This document shows, piece after piece, positions 11,785-22,402 of a stretch of DNA of 64,000 nucleotides. How positions within the stretch are numbered: position 1 is the first letter of the stretch; each line of letters begins with the position of its first letter. Under the pieces are notes generated by a model that saw nothing but the letters and a program-made list of their open reading frames with translations, was not told where the DNA came from and made no database searches. The stretch comes from Peromyscus leucopus. Lineage: Eukaryota; Chordata; Mammalia; Rodentia; Cricetidae. The stretch lies in assembly GCF_004664715.2 (NCBI RefSeq), contig NC_051082.1, forward strand, positions 7,942,498 through 8,006,497. Reading direction: 5' to 3'. Position numbers and translations under genes: made by a program.

Positions 11785-11925
11785 TGTGGAAGCTCAGGCA
11801 TGTCGTTGAAGCACTTTGCTGCATCTCTGTTTCCTCATTGTCTTACGGCATTGGGTCTTGAGCACGAGGTGAGTTCAAATGTGCTGAGTTCAAGCTTTGA
11901 AAAGTACCCAACATGCAAGGAATCC
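11785..11925 (+). repeat. Possible MIR fragment
   Basis: 'gcatctctgtttcctcattg' with preceding and following words in MIR order; strongly diverged. Confidence 0.35.
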
Positions 11926-14049
11926 TGCAAGTAATAGTGATGACTATATCAAGGTCTGGAGAGGGGCCTGGCTCTTGCTGGGACTTCAGTGCCTCGTCTG
12001 CTTCTCTAAGCAGACGGAATCTCTGGGGACAGAGGGCCGCTTTCCCATAGTATTCTTTTCATCCTGCCTGACAGCTAGGTTCTTCTTGTTGCCTGGAGTC
12101 CACTCAGTCTCACACAAGCAAAGATGTTTGCCACAAGGCCGAGGTTGTGGGATACAGGTGAGCATCTCTGGGGAACTACAGAACAAATCACACCGTCATT
12201 GTGTGCCAAGCAGGGAACAGAATGGGGGGGGGGAGTTCAGACCGGGAGACACTTCTGATGGCTGAGCTATCCTTGTAGTCAGGTCCTGAGTACAAGATGT
12301 TTGTGCACCCTCTCTCTAAAGATCTGGTGCTAAGGCACCCTCCACCCCCAGCCCTCTCACCTCTCCCCTTGTATAACTCTCTGGTTCCCTTGGGAGCCCT
12401 GTGGATTCTGACCCAGTTGAGGAACAACCAAAGGAGCCACACACACACACCTTAAATTCAGTTGGGACATCCTTGAGTACAGGTGGGCTCTCCTGCCTGC
12501 CTCCCTGCCCCACACAGAGTCAGCAAGAGGGGTACCGAGAGAAGCAAACAGAAGCAAAAAACGAAAGTGGGTGTGCCTCGGAGCAGAATGACTCTGTAAA
12601 CAGCTTAAAGAAGACATAGGGACCAGGCGCGCTCAGGCATTGTCCCCAAGGCCACCGACACACCATCCATTCATCCCCACACTGGGAAGACTGAGACAAG
12701 AAGAAGGGATGGGCAAGAGCAAAGGCTGGGATGTGGAGAGAACCATGTCCTGGACTGGACAGGAGAGAGGCGAGAGGATTTGTTTTCCTGCACCCACAAG
12801 CCAGCCAGCTTTACCAACTGTCTAATTAAAATCACCAACCAAATTCATTCCATAAAAGGCCAGTTCATAGGGGTTGTGCCTGGGGTTGTCCTATTCATGT
12901 ATCTGTTTTTTGTTGGCCCTGCCCCTCACTAGAACACTCTTAATGAGCAAGGGACCTTGCCTGAAATGTTTAATGCTTTATCCTCAGGGTCTGGAATTTG
13001 GCTTATGGTAGCGGCAATGATTGTTTGGAGTGAGTATTGAATCCCTGAGTGAATCAACAAATCCGATAGATGTTCATGGAAAGCCCCCTCTAAGTCACCA
13101 GATTCCCCTCTAATCTTGCCCCAGAGGATCATCTCAAGCCTCAAATGTGCATAGCACACTGGGAGATGCCCAACAGAGTAGCTAAAATGCACTTACCGGG
13201 GAGGAAGCTGAACGAGCCCGTACATGGCTTCTTAGCCCTGTCCACAGAGGAACTTAGCCAGATCTTCCTTCTAGCCACACACCAGATCCTCAGAGATAAT
13301 ACAACCAACACCGTTTCCTCTGCATTATTTCATTTCATAGCCCCTCTCAAAACTGAACCACTGCCCTGATCACCTGCCTCTTTTTCCAACTCCGAGTCCC
13401 CTGATGAATGCCTACAGACCACAACTCTCCCGCCAGTCTGCTCACTGGGGGCGTTATTTAACAGAAACCTAAAACAAACATGGTCACCAAAACAGCTCCT
13501 GCAAATGTCCATTTAAAGGGATCTAAAATGCCCTTTGAAAGATGGATAAACCCCCATGATGTCTCGGGCTTGCTTTACCCAGAGTGGACAATAGAATGCA
13601 CAGGGCAAGTCAGTCCCTTGGGGCTTCATGGATCACAAGACAGCTTTGGAAAACAAGGGGCTTGGTGGTGTGATGGAGCGAGACGCCAATGCCCAGATGA
13701 ATCACACACAGGACTTTGAATTATCTTCAGCATTAGGCAGAGGCTCTGGAAGTCTTAATGAAATATCCACAGGGTGAACAAATCAGACCCCTGGGGTTCT
13801 TGTAAGATCAGAGGCAGTAGATGCTCAGTGAAAATGGCCATTAGTGTGGCGTAATTCATTCATCCATGCCTCTGACAGGCAGAGACCTGGAGGGACAAGC
13901 TTCTTTACTAGGAACTCCAGTACCTCAGGACTGACGGACTTTCTGTTTGCAGCCAACGTAGAAGTCTGTAGCTCTGGACTTTCCAAGCAGTGGATGTGTG
14001 CTTCAAGATTCTGAAGACCCATGAGCCTCCAGTTCCACATTGCTCAGTG
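11926..14049. other. Unique stretch, no gene seen
   Basis: About 2.1 kb without recognisable interspersed repeats. The 13440-13860 part has a few CpGs and ATTTAA/AATTCATT motifs and could be weakly constrained, but nothing decisive is visible. Confidence 0.4.
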
Positions 14050-14827
14050 TTTGAGAGACCAGAGCAGAGTCCTTAATTGTATATCTTGAAATACCCTTAT
14101 TTCTCCATCCACTTTGAAAGATAGCTTTGCTTGGCATAGCACTCTGGGTTGACTGACAGCTGTTTACTTTCAGGGCTTGAAATATACATAATTTCCTGCT
14201 TTTCTAGTTTGGGGGTTTCCTGATGAAAGGTCCAATGTTCCTCTGATAGCTCTGCCTTTGTGCATGAGTCTGCTTTTTTCCTCTGTAGATTTTAATATTT
14301 GTCTTTACTTTTTATTTCTGACATCTTCACTGTGGCATGCTGTGGGGAAATTCTTCTCTGGCCATGTGTTTGGGATTCTAAAGCCTCTTGCATTTGGCTG
14401 TCAACAACTTTCCCTGGATTTGCAAACTTGCCTGCTATGACTTGTTTTCTATGATAATTTGTCTATTCTTCTTGATTTTTAGCCCAGCTCCTTCTGTCCC
14501 CTGGATTCTTAGGCTTGGTCCCTTGAATGTATCCCAGACTTCTGGGAATTGTTAGTCATGCCCATTGACATTTTTCTTCACACATGAACAATTGTATCAC
14601 GATCTTGACTTTGTCCTATGTTCCTGGATTTTGTTCTTCCAAGTGGTCTTGTCTGTTGGTGATGCTCTCTGGTGTGTTTTTTGATTGCTTTTTCATTTCC
14701 AGAATTCCTGTTTGGTTCTTCATAGGTGTTTCAATGTGCTGCCGAATTTATCTTCTATATCTTCTACCTTCTCCTCCAACTTGTGGTTTTACTCACTTTA
14801 GACACCATCTTGTCAAGATCTTGACTG
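14050..14827 (-). repeat. Old L1 fragment, antisense (left part)
   Basis: T-rich text such as 'gaattcctgtttggttcttc' and 'cttctatatcttctacct' is the antisense wording of old L1 5' regions. It is interrupted at 14828 by a 0.4-kb repeat and resumes at 15244. Confidence 0.45.
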
Positions 14828-15243
14828 GTGTCTTAGTCAGGGTTACTACTGCTGTGATGAAACACCATGACCGAAAGCAAGTTGGGGAGGAAAGGGTTTA
14901 TTTCACTTACACTTCCACATCATACTCCATCATCAAAGGAAGTCAGGACAGGAACTCATGCAGGGCAGGAACCTGAAGGCAGGAGCTGATGCATAGGCCA
15001 TGGAGGGTGCTGCTTACTCGCTTACTCCTCATGGTTTGCTCAGCCTGCTTTCTTATAGAATCCAGGACCACCAGCCCCAAGGCGGGCACCACCCACAGTG
15101 GGAGGGGCCCTCCTCCATCAATCACTAAGAAAATACTCTACACGCTCGCCTAGAGCCCAGTCTTATGGAGGCATTTTCTTAAATGTTCCCTCCTCTCAGA
15201 TGACTCTAGCTTGTGTCAAGATGAAAGGAAACTATCCAGCACA
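14828..15243 (+). repeat. Rodent 0.4-kb interspersed repeat
   Basis: Starts 'cttagtcagggttactactg', contains 'aaacaccatgacc', 'gttggggaggaaagggttta' and 'gccatggagggtgctgctta', and ends 'gcttgtgtcaagatga'. At least nine relatives lie in this window. I recognise it as a common unclassified rodent repeat but cannot name it with certainty. Confidence 0.75.
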
Positions 15244-15500
15244 ACTAGATTTCCTTTGTTCATCTACTTATTTAAGCCTTTTATAAGGTCATCCACTCTT
15301 TTTTTACAGTAGGGTTCTGAATTCTTCTTCAGGCATCTCACTTATCTCGGTGATGTGAGGGGAACTGGGATGTTGGCGATGGGTTGTGGTGGGAGGTTCT
15401 CATTCTCTGTGTTTTTTTTGTTGTTTCTTCCTGTATGTTGGAATTCATGTCTTCCTGTTTTAAATGGCCCCTTTCTCTGACTCCATGCTGTTGGCTGCTT
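15244..15500 (-). repeat. Old L1 fragment, antisense (right part)
   Basis: Continues the T-rich L1-like text after the insertion, with 'gggttctgaattcttcttca' and 'ggatgttggcgatgggt'. Confidence 0.4.
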
Positions 15501-15800
15501 AATACAAAAAGGTTTCCTGTGGCTAGGTAGAAAAAAACTAACTGGCAAATAAGTGGGAAGTACCACTGAGTCTCACCCTAAGTACCTGCAGGGGATATGA
15601 CTCCTGTAGGAGTCATCAGGAAGAGTCAGAGCTTGAGTCTGAACCAAGGAACTGCCTGTGTGTTCTCAGCTGTGTTTCAGAATAAGCACAGAACAAGGGC
15701 TCCCGGGGGCCTCCCAGTTCACACGCTCTCTGTTTTGAACAGGAAGGCCAGTAACAGCTATCCTACACCTGTCCTGCAGGTCTGTCTAAAACAGGTTGTC

Positions 15801-15955
15801 ACCAGGCGGTGGTGGCACATGCCTGTAATCCCAGCACTCGGCAAGTGGATCTCTGTGAGTTCGAGGCCAGCCTGATCTACAGAGCTAGTCCAGGACAGGT
15901 TCCAAAGCTACAGAGAAACCCTATCTCGAATCCCCCCCACACACACACACAAAAA
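15801..15955 (+). repeat. B1 SINE with target duplication
   Basis: 'accaggcggtggtggcacat' to an A/CA tail. About 13 bp of the usual 'gaggcagaggcagg' module is missing. AGGTTGTC flanks both sides (15793-15800 and 15956-15963). The 'ggacaggttccaaagctac' 3' module is of the type I associate with cricetids. Confidence 0.9.
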
Positions 15956-16084
15956 AGGTTGTCTTCAAGCTCTGCAACTTGACACCTTCAGTACTTCCCA
16001 GGAACCTCCATTTACTGGTCTGTGAAATGGGAACAAATTAGAACCCAATTATCACGTGCTTTGCTATGGATGCCAATAACTCTG

Positions 16085-16366
16085 GTGTGCTGGTAACTTT
16101 TCCGAGGCTGTGATAAAACACTGTGACCAAAAGCGACTTAGAACAGTTTAATTTTGGCTTATGGCTCCAGAGGGATCAGAGTCCATGATGGACTAGCAGC
16201 TGGCCGTGGTGACAAGGGCAGGAGACTAAGAGCTTACATCTTCACAACGCAGAGAGAGCAAACTGGAAATGGCGAATGGTTTTTCATCCCGAAGCCTGAC
16301 ACCAGTGATGTACTCCCTCCAGCAAAGCTGCCCACCGGGGACATTTTCATCCAAACCACCACATGA
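16085..16366 (+). repeat. Rodent 0.4-kb repeat, variant form
   Basis: 'ggctgtgataaaacactgtg', 'gtactccctccagcaaag' and a closing 'catccaaaccaccacat' define a variant shared with 38955-39280. Confidence 0.6.
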
Positions 16367-16529
16367 GATAGGAGATGTGCACAGCACCTGCCTTGTGGTC
16401 TTCATGTTAATCTTCTTCATCTCTCTAAGTACCCTGAGGATCCTCTGACTTAGAAGCTGCCATTCTACATGAGAATTATGGGTGCACCTATCTATTAGGC
16501 TCCATGCTGTAACAGGCAAGTAAGACAGC

Positions 16530-16532
<3 letters not shown>

Positions 16533-16573
<41 letters not shown>
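16533..16573. repeat. TG microsatellite
   Basis: About 20 uninterrupted TG units. Confidence 0.98.
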
Positions 16574-16574
<1 letters not shown>

Positions 16575-17072
16575 TTCAATAAACCCCAATACCCTGACAT
16601 AGAGGAAATGTTTGTTGAATAAATGAGTGTCAGAACAAGTGTGTGAAATAAATACTCTGTGTTCTGCTCTGTGCTCTCTGTGATTTTTGACACCTAGGTT
16701 CACAGGGCTCCCTCGTGACTGTTGCTGCAAAAGATGAGTTAGAAAATCTTGAGTCCTTCCCATTGGTCCTGTTCACCGCACATCTGACCACATGAGCTGG
16801 TGAAGAGTGGAGAGGCGGGTCCAGCAGCAGATGCTGCTGTGGGTGGGATGAAGACCCTGGAGAATGAAGAACCGGTTCCAACGTGGAGACATCAGAGCTC
16901 CAGAAACATTAGAATCCAGCCTTTCCTCAAGCGCTCTCTGAGAGTCTGTTCCAGTATGTTCTGCTGCCCCAGACAGCCTAAGGCAAACTGGGATTCGGAC
17001 ATAAGGATGGATGTATAGGCTCCCTTCCAATGCCTTATAAAACATTATATTTGGCCAATTGAGGACATAAAC

Positions 17073-17101
17073 CAAAATAAAAAAAAAAAAAAAAAAAAAA
17101 G
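17073..17101 (+). repeat. Poly(A) tract
   Basis: At least 22 consecutive A residues follow roughly 300 bp of unrecognised sequence (16780-17072). This may be the 3' tail of a retrocopy. No matching target duplication was found. Confidence 0.9.
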
Positions 17102-17503
17102 ATACCAAGTAAAGAAAAACAAACACTGTCATGATCCAAAGCACAACTGAGAGACAGTAGTGATCTATGTATAACCTCCTTCAAAGCCAGGGTCCTTATG
17201 CTCAGCAACACTCCAAGCTTGGGGTGGGAAATGGATGCTGCTTACCCATGGCAGACATCACTAATCAATTACAGCATGCTTTCGCTTTAGTCGGTGACAC
17301 AAATGCTTCCCATCCCGTTGATTGGAGCAAGCCGCTACTAATCTATTAGCCACCGTGCAGCATTAAACTCCCCTCCCAAACCTGACCTAGATGCTCACAC
17401 CACCTGTGTCATCTACAGACCTCCTTGCCTGGTTTCCTCTAACGACTCAGATGATACGGTTTTAATGACATCAGCGTGGAGCAGACCATTCTTTTCTTTC
17501 AGT

Positions 17504-17592
17504 GCCCCACCCCCACTCACCCTACCCACCCTACTCACTCTACCCCACCCCACCCCCACCCACCCTACCCACCCTACCCCACCCCCACCTCC
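17504..17592. repeat. C-rich CACCC/CTACC minisatellite
   Basis: Tandem variants of 'caccctaccc' and 'ccccacccc'. The minus strand has regularly spaced GGG/GGGG tracts. Confidence 0.92.
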
Positions 17593-17628
17593 AACATCCC
17601 CAGTCTCCATAACTCTCTTGATTTTCTT

Positions 17629-17699
17629 TTCTTCTCTTTTCCTTTCTTTCTTTTTCTTTTCTTTTCTTTTCTTTCGTTTTTTTGTTTTGTTTTGTTTTG

Positions 17700-17731
<32 letters not shown>

Positions 17732-17868
17732 AGACAGGGTTTCTCTGTGTAGTTTTGGTGCCTGTCCTGGATCTCACTCTATAGACCAGGCTGGCCTCAA
17801 ACTCACAGAGACCCGCCTAGTTCTGCCTCCCGAGTACTGGGATTAAAGGCATCCACCGCCGCCGCCTA
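17629..17868 (-). repeat. B1 SINE, antisense, long T-rich tail
   Basis: A roughly 100-bp CTTTT/TTTTG tail precedes 'gagacagggtttctctgtgt' through 'aaaggcatccaccgcc'. A 15-bp duplication with one mismatch (tctcttgNttttctt) lies at 17614-17628 and 17869-17883. Confidence 0.9.
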
Positions 17869-17917
17869 TCTCTTGCTTTTCTTAACCTCATTTTAGTGGA
17901 ACATAATACACAATGAT

Positions 17918-18095
17918 GGGGCTGGAGAAATGGCTCCGAGGTTCAGAGCATGCCTTGTTCTTACAGAGGAGCTGGGTTTGATTCTAAGTACCCACATCAA
18001 GCAGCTCACTTGTAACTACCTGTAACTCCAGCTTCAGGAATCTCATATCTTCTGACTCTCCAGGCGCATACATGTGGGCATAGAGATAATAAAAG
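17918..18095 (+). repeat. B3-type SINE
   Basis: 'ggggctggagaaatggctcc', 'gtaactccagcttcagg' and 'catacatgtgggcatagag' in order; moderately diverged. Confidence 0.7.
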
Positions 18096-18164
18096 TGTAA
18101 ATAATGATATGCACAATGGCAAAATGCAATCTGTGTTCACTATAACTTGTCACTGAGGGGAGTC

Positions 18165-18375
18165 AGGAGGGAGCTCCGTTGGTAAGTGCTTAGTTGGAAA
18201 GCGTGAGGACCTGAGTTGGGTTCACTCAGAACCCACCTGAAAAGCCAGGTCTAGCGACATCGCCTGTAATCCCAGCTCTGGGGAAACGGAGCCTGGAGGA
18301 TTCCTGGGGTGTGTGGGACAGCCTATCCCAATTGGTGAGCATCAGATTCAGTGAAAAGCCCACTCTGAAAAAGTA
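18165..18375 (+). repeat. B4-type SINE, diverged
   Basis: 'ggtaagtgcttagttggaaa', 'gcgtgaggacctgagttg', 'aagccaggtctagcgaca' and 'cgcctgtaatcccagctct' give the B4 order. Confidence 0.55.
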
Positions 18376-18550
18376 AAATGAACGGACCAGTGAGGAGGCT
18401 GAGCAGGTAAAGGCACTGGCCGCCAAGCCTGAGTTCGACCCCTGGGTCCCTCCAAGTTGTCCTCTGACCTCTATCACACGCGCACCATGGCATGTGCATG
18501 CATCCCACCCCACGCATACGCACACATGCACACACAGGTGTGCACACACA
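18376..18550 (+). repeat. B2/B3-type SINE
   Basis: A second tRNA-like head (gaggaggctgagcaggtaaa, gccgccaagcctgagttcga) follows the B4 directly. It is followed by 'ttgtcctctgacctctat' and a CA-rich tail, so this is a separate insertion. Confidence 0.6.
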
Positions 18551-19294
18551 TCCAATGAAATATATCCCTAAAGTTGTTCATGACTTTGTGTAGTAGCTTC
18601 TCTCTGAGGCTCCGAGAAGGGGACAAATGTCTTCCTGGTTTAGAATCAGCACTGGGTGTCTCCTGACCTGCCAGACTCTTGTGTCTGGTGACCTCTGTGC
18701 GCTCTCTACCCGGCATGGCCCCTCTTGGCACTGATAACACAGAGTTCCCAGAATTATTGCACTCTTGACATGCATTTCCCCATTTGCCCCTCCCCTGAGC
18801 CCAGCTTGCTTTCTGAACTGTCTCCCGAATTACTTATCCTAATTTCCATTGCTTTACCTTGGTTCCCCTCTGTGGATGCTTGGAGGCCATGCCAAATACC
18901 TGGGGGAATATGCCTGGTATAAACAAACAAACAAAGAATGCCCTGATGGTATGGGGCACTATTTAAACTCTAACATCAGATCCAGGAGCAGATGCTGGGG
19001 CCTGAAGCTCACCAGGGAGAAAACATGATGGTCTCTCCTACTGAGCACCTGAAAAAGCAAATAAATACATGGTGGAGGGAATGATGCAGCTCTACATGGT
19101 TTGGGTCCCTAGACGCCCGAGATCTCTAAGTAGCCTCCTAAATCAGCTTCGCAATAGGCACACAGACTTTAATACCAAACACAAGCGTTCAAGGCATTGG
19201 GGTAGAAGAACCATTTCTCTCATGGCCCCCATAACTCCCGGTTATTCATTGCCTAAACTATCTATGGAAACCGTTATAGTTTGAAGCTAAATGT
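18551..19294. other. Unique stretch, no gene seen
   Basis: No repeat or plausible exon recognised. Confidence 0.4.
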
Positions 19295-19465
19295 GTGGGC
19301 TTTGGAGTTAAGATCCACATTCTGCCATACAAACTATGTTCTGTTCACCTCTGTTCCTGAGCCTTGGTTTCTTTCCTGGGATTGTTCAGTGGCTTATGGG
19401 AAATGATATACGGGAAACGTTTAGCACAGCACTTGGTATATGAAATTATGAAGTAGCCACTACTT
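19295..19465 (+). repeat. MIR SINE
   Basis: 'gtgtgggctttggagttaag', 'gagccttggtttctttcctg' and 'gtttagcacagcacttggta' match MIR order along about 170 bp. Confidence 0.55.
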
Positions 19466-19619
19466 TATGGCTCTCATTAACCCTCTCCCTAAATCTTATC
19501 AGCTGCAGGCTCAGCTTTGCCGGCACATGCTGGAGGAGGGCGCAGTGTAGCTTACCATACAGACCTTGTAGCCTCAAGCCCAGAGTCAAGTACACTGGGT
19601 TGTTTAAAATAAGCTTTAG

Positions 19620-19772
19620 GGGCTGAAGAGATGGCTCAGTGGTTCAAAGCACATACTGCTCTTCCAGAGGAGGACACAGGTTTGGTTCCCAGCATGCATA
19701 TTTGGTGGCTCACAACTGCCTGTAACGCCAGCTCCAGGGCGTCTGAGACCTCTTATAGACTCCACAGACACA
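19620..19772 (+). repeat. B3 SINE, left part (split)
   Basis: 'ggggctgaagagatggctca' through 'gccagctccagggcgtctga'. Its tail resumes at about 20161 after a 0.4-kb repeat inserted into it. Confidence 0.75.
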
Positions 19773-20160
19773 CGGAATGGCTAACCTTGGCTGTCAATTT
19801 GACACACCTACGAAGTGAGGACCTCAGTTGAGAAATCAGGTTGGCCCGTGGGCACATCTGTGGGGCATTTTCTTGATTGCTAATTGATGGAGGAGGACCC
19901 AGCCCACCATGGGCGGTACCATCCATAGCAGGTGGGCACGGGCTTTCTAAGGTAGGTAGCTAAATGCAAGCTTGAAAGCAAGCCCACAAGTAGTGTTCTC
20001 CATGGTCTCGGCCCCAGTTCCTTCCTCCAGGTTCCCGCCTCGGCTTCCCTTGACGATGGACTGTAACCTGGAAGTGTAAGCTAAATAAATTAACCCTTCC
20101 CTCCCCACATTGCTTTGTGTCACTGTGTTTATCAAAGCAACAGAAAACCAACTAGAACAG
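19773..20160 (-). repeat. Rodent 0.4-kb repeat, antisense, inside B3
   Basis: 'ggctgtcaatttgacacacc' to 'ggaagtgtaagctaaataaa' and 'caacagaaaaccaactagaa', the antisense of the 14828 family. It interrupts a B3 SINE; short 'gacac' words occur at both junctions. Confidence 0.75.
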
Positions 20161-20177
20161 GACACCTGGATTCACAT

Positions 20178-20230
<53 letters not shown>

Positions 20231-20260
20231 TTACAAAAAAAATCAAAACAAATCTTAAAA
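20161..20260 (+). repeat. B3 tail with CA microsatellite
   Basis: 'cacctggattcacatgcaca' continues the split B3, followed by about 25 CA units (20179-20228) and an A-rich end. Confidence 0.8.
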
Positions 20261-21191
20261 AAATAAAATAAGCTTCAGCATCTCAACCCACGTCCTGCTC
20301 AGTGTGGCATTTATTTCGTTATGATTACTGTTTCCTCCTTCCTAGAAAGGCCTGTCTGCAAAGTCCTCCAGTTTGCATCCATCACACCCTCTGCTGGCTG
20401 GAATTAGCAACAAAACCTCTCACACTCAGCATGAGATGGTGGGTTTAACCGGCCCTAGACTGAGCCATGTCCCAGCCGGGGTCTTGGGCATGTCCATCAT
20501 GTGCACAGAAAACTGTGGCTGGTGAGTGAGCAGCTGCACCAGTCCCCAACAGGTCAGCTCTCCCTGTGTGTAAATTCTACAGCCAGAGTACCTGACAATT
20601 TATATTCTTTTCCAGGTCAAATAAGATGACAGGAGGATTAAAAAAAAAAAAAAAAACGAGTCTCAGAAACCTGCAGACGGAGCCCAGGAAGACAGCTCCA
20701 GGGATGGTCCTGGTTAATTTTGAGATTCAAAACAGTCAGCTTTCCATCAATTTCTGGGACTTCATTCCTCGCCCCCCTTCATTCTCAGAATTGATGTTTA
20801 TGTTTCCACCAGGCTAGAGACCAATCCTCCTCGGCATCCTCCGTCAGAGAGAATCAGAAATTTTCCACCTGGGATGCTACAAATTGCATTTCTCAACACA
20901 GTTCTGGGATACGGGGTGTGAGCAGCATAGCTAAGTGATCAGAAATCAGGGGCCCCGACTTCGTGACAGTCACCATCAGGCAGCTGAAGCTCCAGACAAG
21001 GCGTGGAGTCTCCTGTCCCCAAGATCCAAGCAGAAAGCCCAGGTCGATCTGGAAGCAACTCCCTGGTAAACCTATAGTCTGGAGGGAGGCTGGGAGAAGG
21101 CGTCCTTGCTTCTACCTGTGTGACTGGGAGCATTGCTCTGCTGTTCTGAGCCTCCGTTTGCTCATCTTATAAAGACACATAAAATTAATCT
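20261..21191. other. Mostly unique stretch
   Basis: An A17 tract lies at 20640-20656. No gene or further repeat is recognised. Confidence 0.4.
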
Positions 21192-21480
21192 CTGGGCTGG
21201 GGAATAAACTTAGGAAAGTAAGTGCTTGATTCTTAAGTGTGAGGTTCAATCCCCCAGAACTCAAGTTTAAAAAAAAAAAAAAAAAAGCCAGGCACACCTA
21301 CACCTATAATTTCAGTGTTGGAGGGGCAGAGACAGGAAGATCCCTGTGGCTCGGTGGCCAGCCAGTCTAGCTAAGTCTGTGAGCTCCAGGCTCTGCAAAA
21401 GACCTTCTCAAAAACACAATGTGGAAAGTGAGTGGAAACCTGACATTGACCTCTGGCTTCCACATGCACAGAGCGTGCAC
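21192..21480 (+). repeat. B4-type SINE with internal A-run
   Basis: 'tctgggctggggaataaact', 'aagccaggcacacctacacc', 'ggcagagacaggaagatccc' and 'gacattgacctctggcttcc' in order. An A18 run sits between the tRNA-like head and the body, at the module joint. Confidence 0.65.
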
Positions 21481-21696
21481 ACACACTCTCACACACACAC
21501 ATACAAACACACAGCACACACCACACACACTCACACTCTCTCTCACACACAATCTCACACACACATACACACACATATACACACACAGTACACACCACAC
21601 ACACTTACACTCTCTTTCACACACACACACACTCACACATACACACACACAGTACACACCACACACACACACTTACACTCTTTCTCTCTCTCACAC

Positions 21697-21737
<41 letters not shown>

Positions 21738-21739
21738 AC
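21481..21739. repeat. ACACAC/CTCTCAC complex microsatellite
   Basis: About 260 bp of CA repeats with CT and CAGTACAC interruptions that recur roughly every 60-70 bp, closing in (GA)16. The interruption pattern suggests block duplication inside the array. Confidence 0.95.
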
Positions 21740-21787
21740 AGAAGGACAACCCATTGGGAGGATGTACCAGAAACACATAGGAGTCAC

Positions 21788-22396
21788 TGTACCCTGAATT
21801 CTGATTGGTCTTAATAATAAAAACCCAGAGTTGTGCCGGGCGGTGGTGGCGCACACCTTTAATCCCAGCACTCGGGAGGCAGAGGCAGGCAGATCTCTGT
21901 GAGTTCGAGGCCAGCCTTGGCTACCAAGTGAGTCCCAGGAAAGGCGCAAAGCTACACAGAGAAACCCTGTCTTGAAAAACCAAAAAAAAAAAAAAAAACC
22001 CAGAGTTGAATATCAGGGTAAATGCTGAAAGATCAGAGAAGTAGAGGAGTCAGCCACTAGAGAGACGACGTCTTAACCTCTACTGAATCCTCAAACCAAA
22101 AAGGCCAAGCTCCTTCCTGTCTTCTCCCACTCTATATTCCAGTCTCCACCTCCCTAGTGCTGGGATTGAAGGTGTGAGCCTCCACCGTCTGGCTCTGTTT
22201 CTCTTTTAGACTGGATCAATCTCATGTAGCTCAGGGTGGCCTTGAACTCCTGATCTTCCTGCTTCCTCTTCCCAAGTGCTGGGGTTAAAGTTGTGTGTCA
22301 CCACTGCCTGGCCTCTACGGTTAACTAGTGGCTAGGTCCACACTCTGATCTCCAGGCAAGCTTTATTTATTAGAGCACAAACAAAATATCACCACA
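21788..22396. mobile_element. Solo LTR, related to 1654-2137
   Basis: Begins TGTACCCTGAATTC and ends AAATATCACCACA. Flanks are AGTCAC (21782-21787) and CGTCAC (22397-22402), a 6-bp duplication with one mismatch. The body shares the 1654-2137 order, including 'gaaagatcagagaagtagag' and embedded antisense B1-like modules. Without the nested B1 it is about 435 bp. Confidence 0.85.
21834..21995 (+). repeat. B1 SINE nested in LTR
   Basis: 'gccgggcggtggtggcgcac' through 'gaaaccctgtcttgaaaaac' and poly(A), nearly consensus, so young. A 13-bp perfect duplication AAACCCAGAGTTG lies at 21821-21833 and 21996-22008. The 'caggaaaggcgcaaagctac' module matches the copy at 44668-44838. Confidence 0.96.
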
Positions 22397-22402
22397 CGTC
22401 AC

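Noticed and set aside
14584..14976. 130-codon hydrophobic frame
   Set aside because: Antisense L1 T-rich sequence followed by a 0.4-kb repeat.
21367..21949. Several 70-130 codon frames rich in Cys-Val or His-Thr
   Set aside because: Translations of the CA/GA microsatellite and flanking SINEs.
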